Assembly (NCBI RefSeq): GCF_038396785.1
Contig: NZ_CP151087.1
Coordinates: 2,914,001 to 2,978,000 of the forward strand
Reading direction: 5' to 3'
Length of the DNA stretch: 64,000 nt
Origin: Sphingobacterium thalpophilum
GTDB lineage: Bacteria > Bacteroidota > Bacteroidia > Sphingobacteriales > Sphingobacteriaceae
Below the pieces are notes generated by a model. That model was given only the letters and a program-made list of their open reading frames with translations. It searched no databases and was not told the origin of the DNA. The stretch's first letter is position 1, and each line of letters opens with the position of its first letter. This document shows positions 63,984-64,000 of the stretch, in pieces. Made by a program: the position numbers and the translations under genes.

Positions 63984-64000
63984 TCTGGAGATTAGGCCTT
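63975..64000 (+). terminator. Terminator of the small protein gene, cut by the window end
   Basis: An 11-bp perfect stem AAGGCCTAATC / GATTAGGCCTT closes a TGGA loop. The stop codon TAA lies in the left arm. The expected T-run would be just outside the window. Confidence 0.88.

Overview
The window looks like chromosome from a member of the Bacteroidota, most likely Sphingobacterium or a close relative in the Sphingobacteriaceae. This is inferred from AT-rich sequence, promoters of the TAnnTTTG (-7) type with TTG about 20 bp upstream, almost no Shine-Dalgarno sequences, a TonB-dependent-receptor-type barrel, a LytS/LytTR pair, DUF4252 and DUF3472 proteins, a HemC-HemD fusion, a CarB without the allosteric domain, and an ISAon1-type element. 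No similarity search was possible, so the genus is an inference.

Layout. 0-10.8 kb: the 3' end of an outer-membrane barrel gene, lipA, a secreted GH20 hexosaminidase, carB, and an FGE-type sulfatase-modifying protein downstream of a GH109-like NAD-dependent glycosidase, with a strong operator-like region upstream of the latter. 11.5-17.2 kb: one complete rRNA operon on the minus strand (16S, tRNA-Ile, tRNA-Ala, 23S, 5S) with two tandem promoters. 17.2-18.35 kb: a gene-free stretch, partly GC-rich, with several small repeats. 18.4-22.6 kb: a lysine-catabolism group (glutaryl-CoA dehydrogenase, divergent from an aminoadipate-semialdehyde dehydrogenase and lysine 6-aminotransferase). 22.6-30.25 kb: a SUFU-domain protein, a TonB-C-terminal-like protein, a conserved hypothetical, a GbsR/MarR regulator with an SDR39U1-type epimerase, topoisomerase III and dGTPase. 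30.5-33.4 kb: an IS110-family element broken by a later ISAon1/ISL3-type element. 33.4-40.8 kb: galM, argH, a candidate small RNA, rbfA-aat-aminotransferase-DUF2027 and two unknown membrane proteins. 41.0-46.6 kb: tetrapyrrole genes hemA, hemCD, hemB, hemL. 46.7-49.0 kb: an ECF sigma / anti-sigma-like / two DUF4252 operon. 49.2-55.4 kb: a lipoprotein, a DUF3472 protein, a LytS-type kinase with LytTR regulator, a secreted intradiol-dioxygenase-like lipoprotein and a cupin/HutD-like protein. 55.6-59.1 kb: an arginine operon on the minus strand (GNAT, argG, argC) preceded by a leader with an Arg-rich small ORF. 59.3-64 kb: a small membrane protein, an oligopeptidase B-like peptidase, an S8 protease with a large insertion, and a 65-residue conserved-looking protein.

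How the parts work together. Arginine synthesis is split: GNAT-argG-argC form one unit, while argH stands alone 20 kb away with its own promoter and palindromic site. carB supplies carbamoyl phosphate to the same pathway and to pyrimidines. The hem genes run from glutamyl-tRNA to uroporphyrinogen III. Lysine genes lead from L-lysine to 2-aminoadipate and, after steps not present here, from glutaryl-CoA to crotonyl-CoA. Convergent genes often share long perfect hairpins that contain the stop codons of one or both genes.

The most interesting points are the Arg-rich leader ORF before the arginine operon, a promoter-to-terminator unit of about 170 nt without a convincing ORF upstream of rbfA, the nested insertion that can be reversed in silico to restore the IS110 reading frame exactly, two LacI-like operators 21 bp apart upstream of the GH109 gene, and several promoters that sit so close to the start codon that the mRNA should be leaderless.
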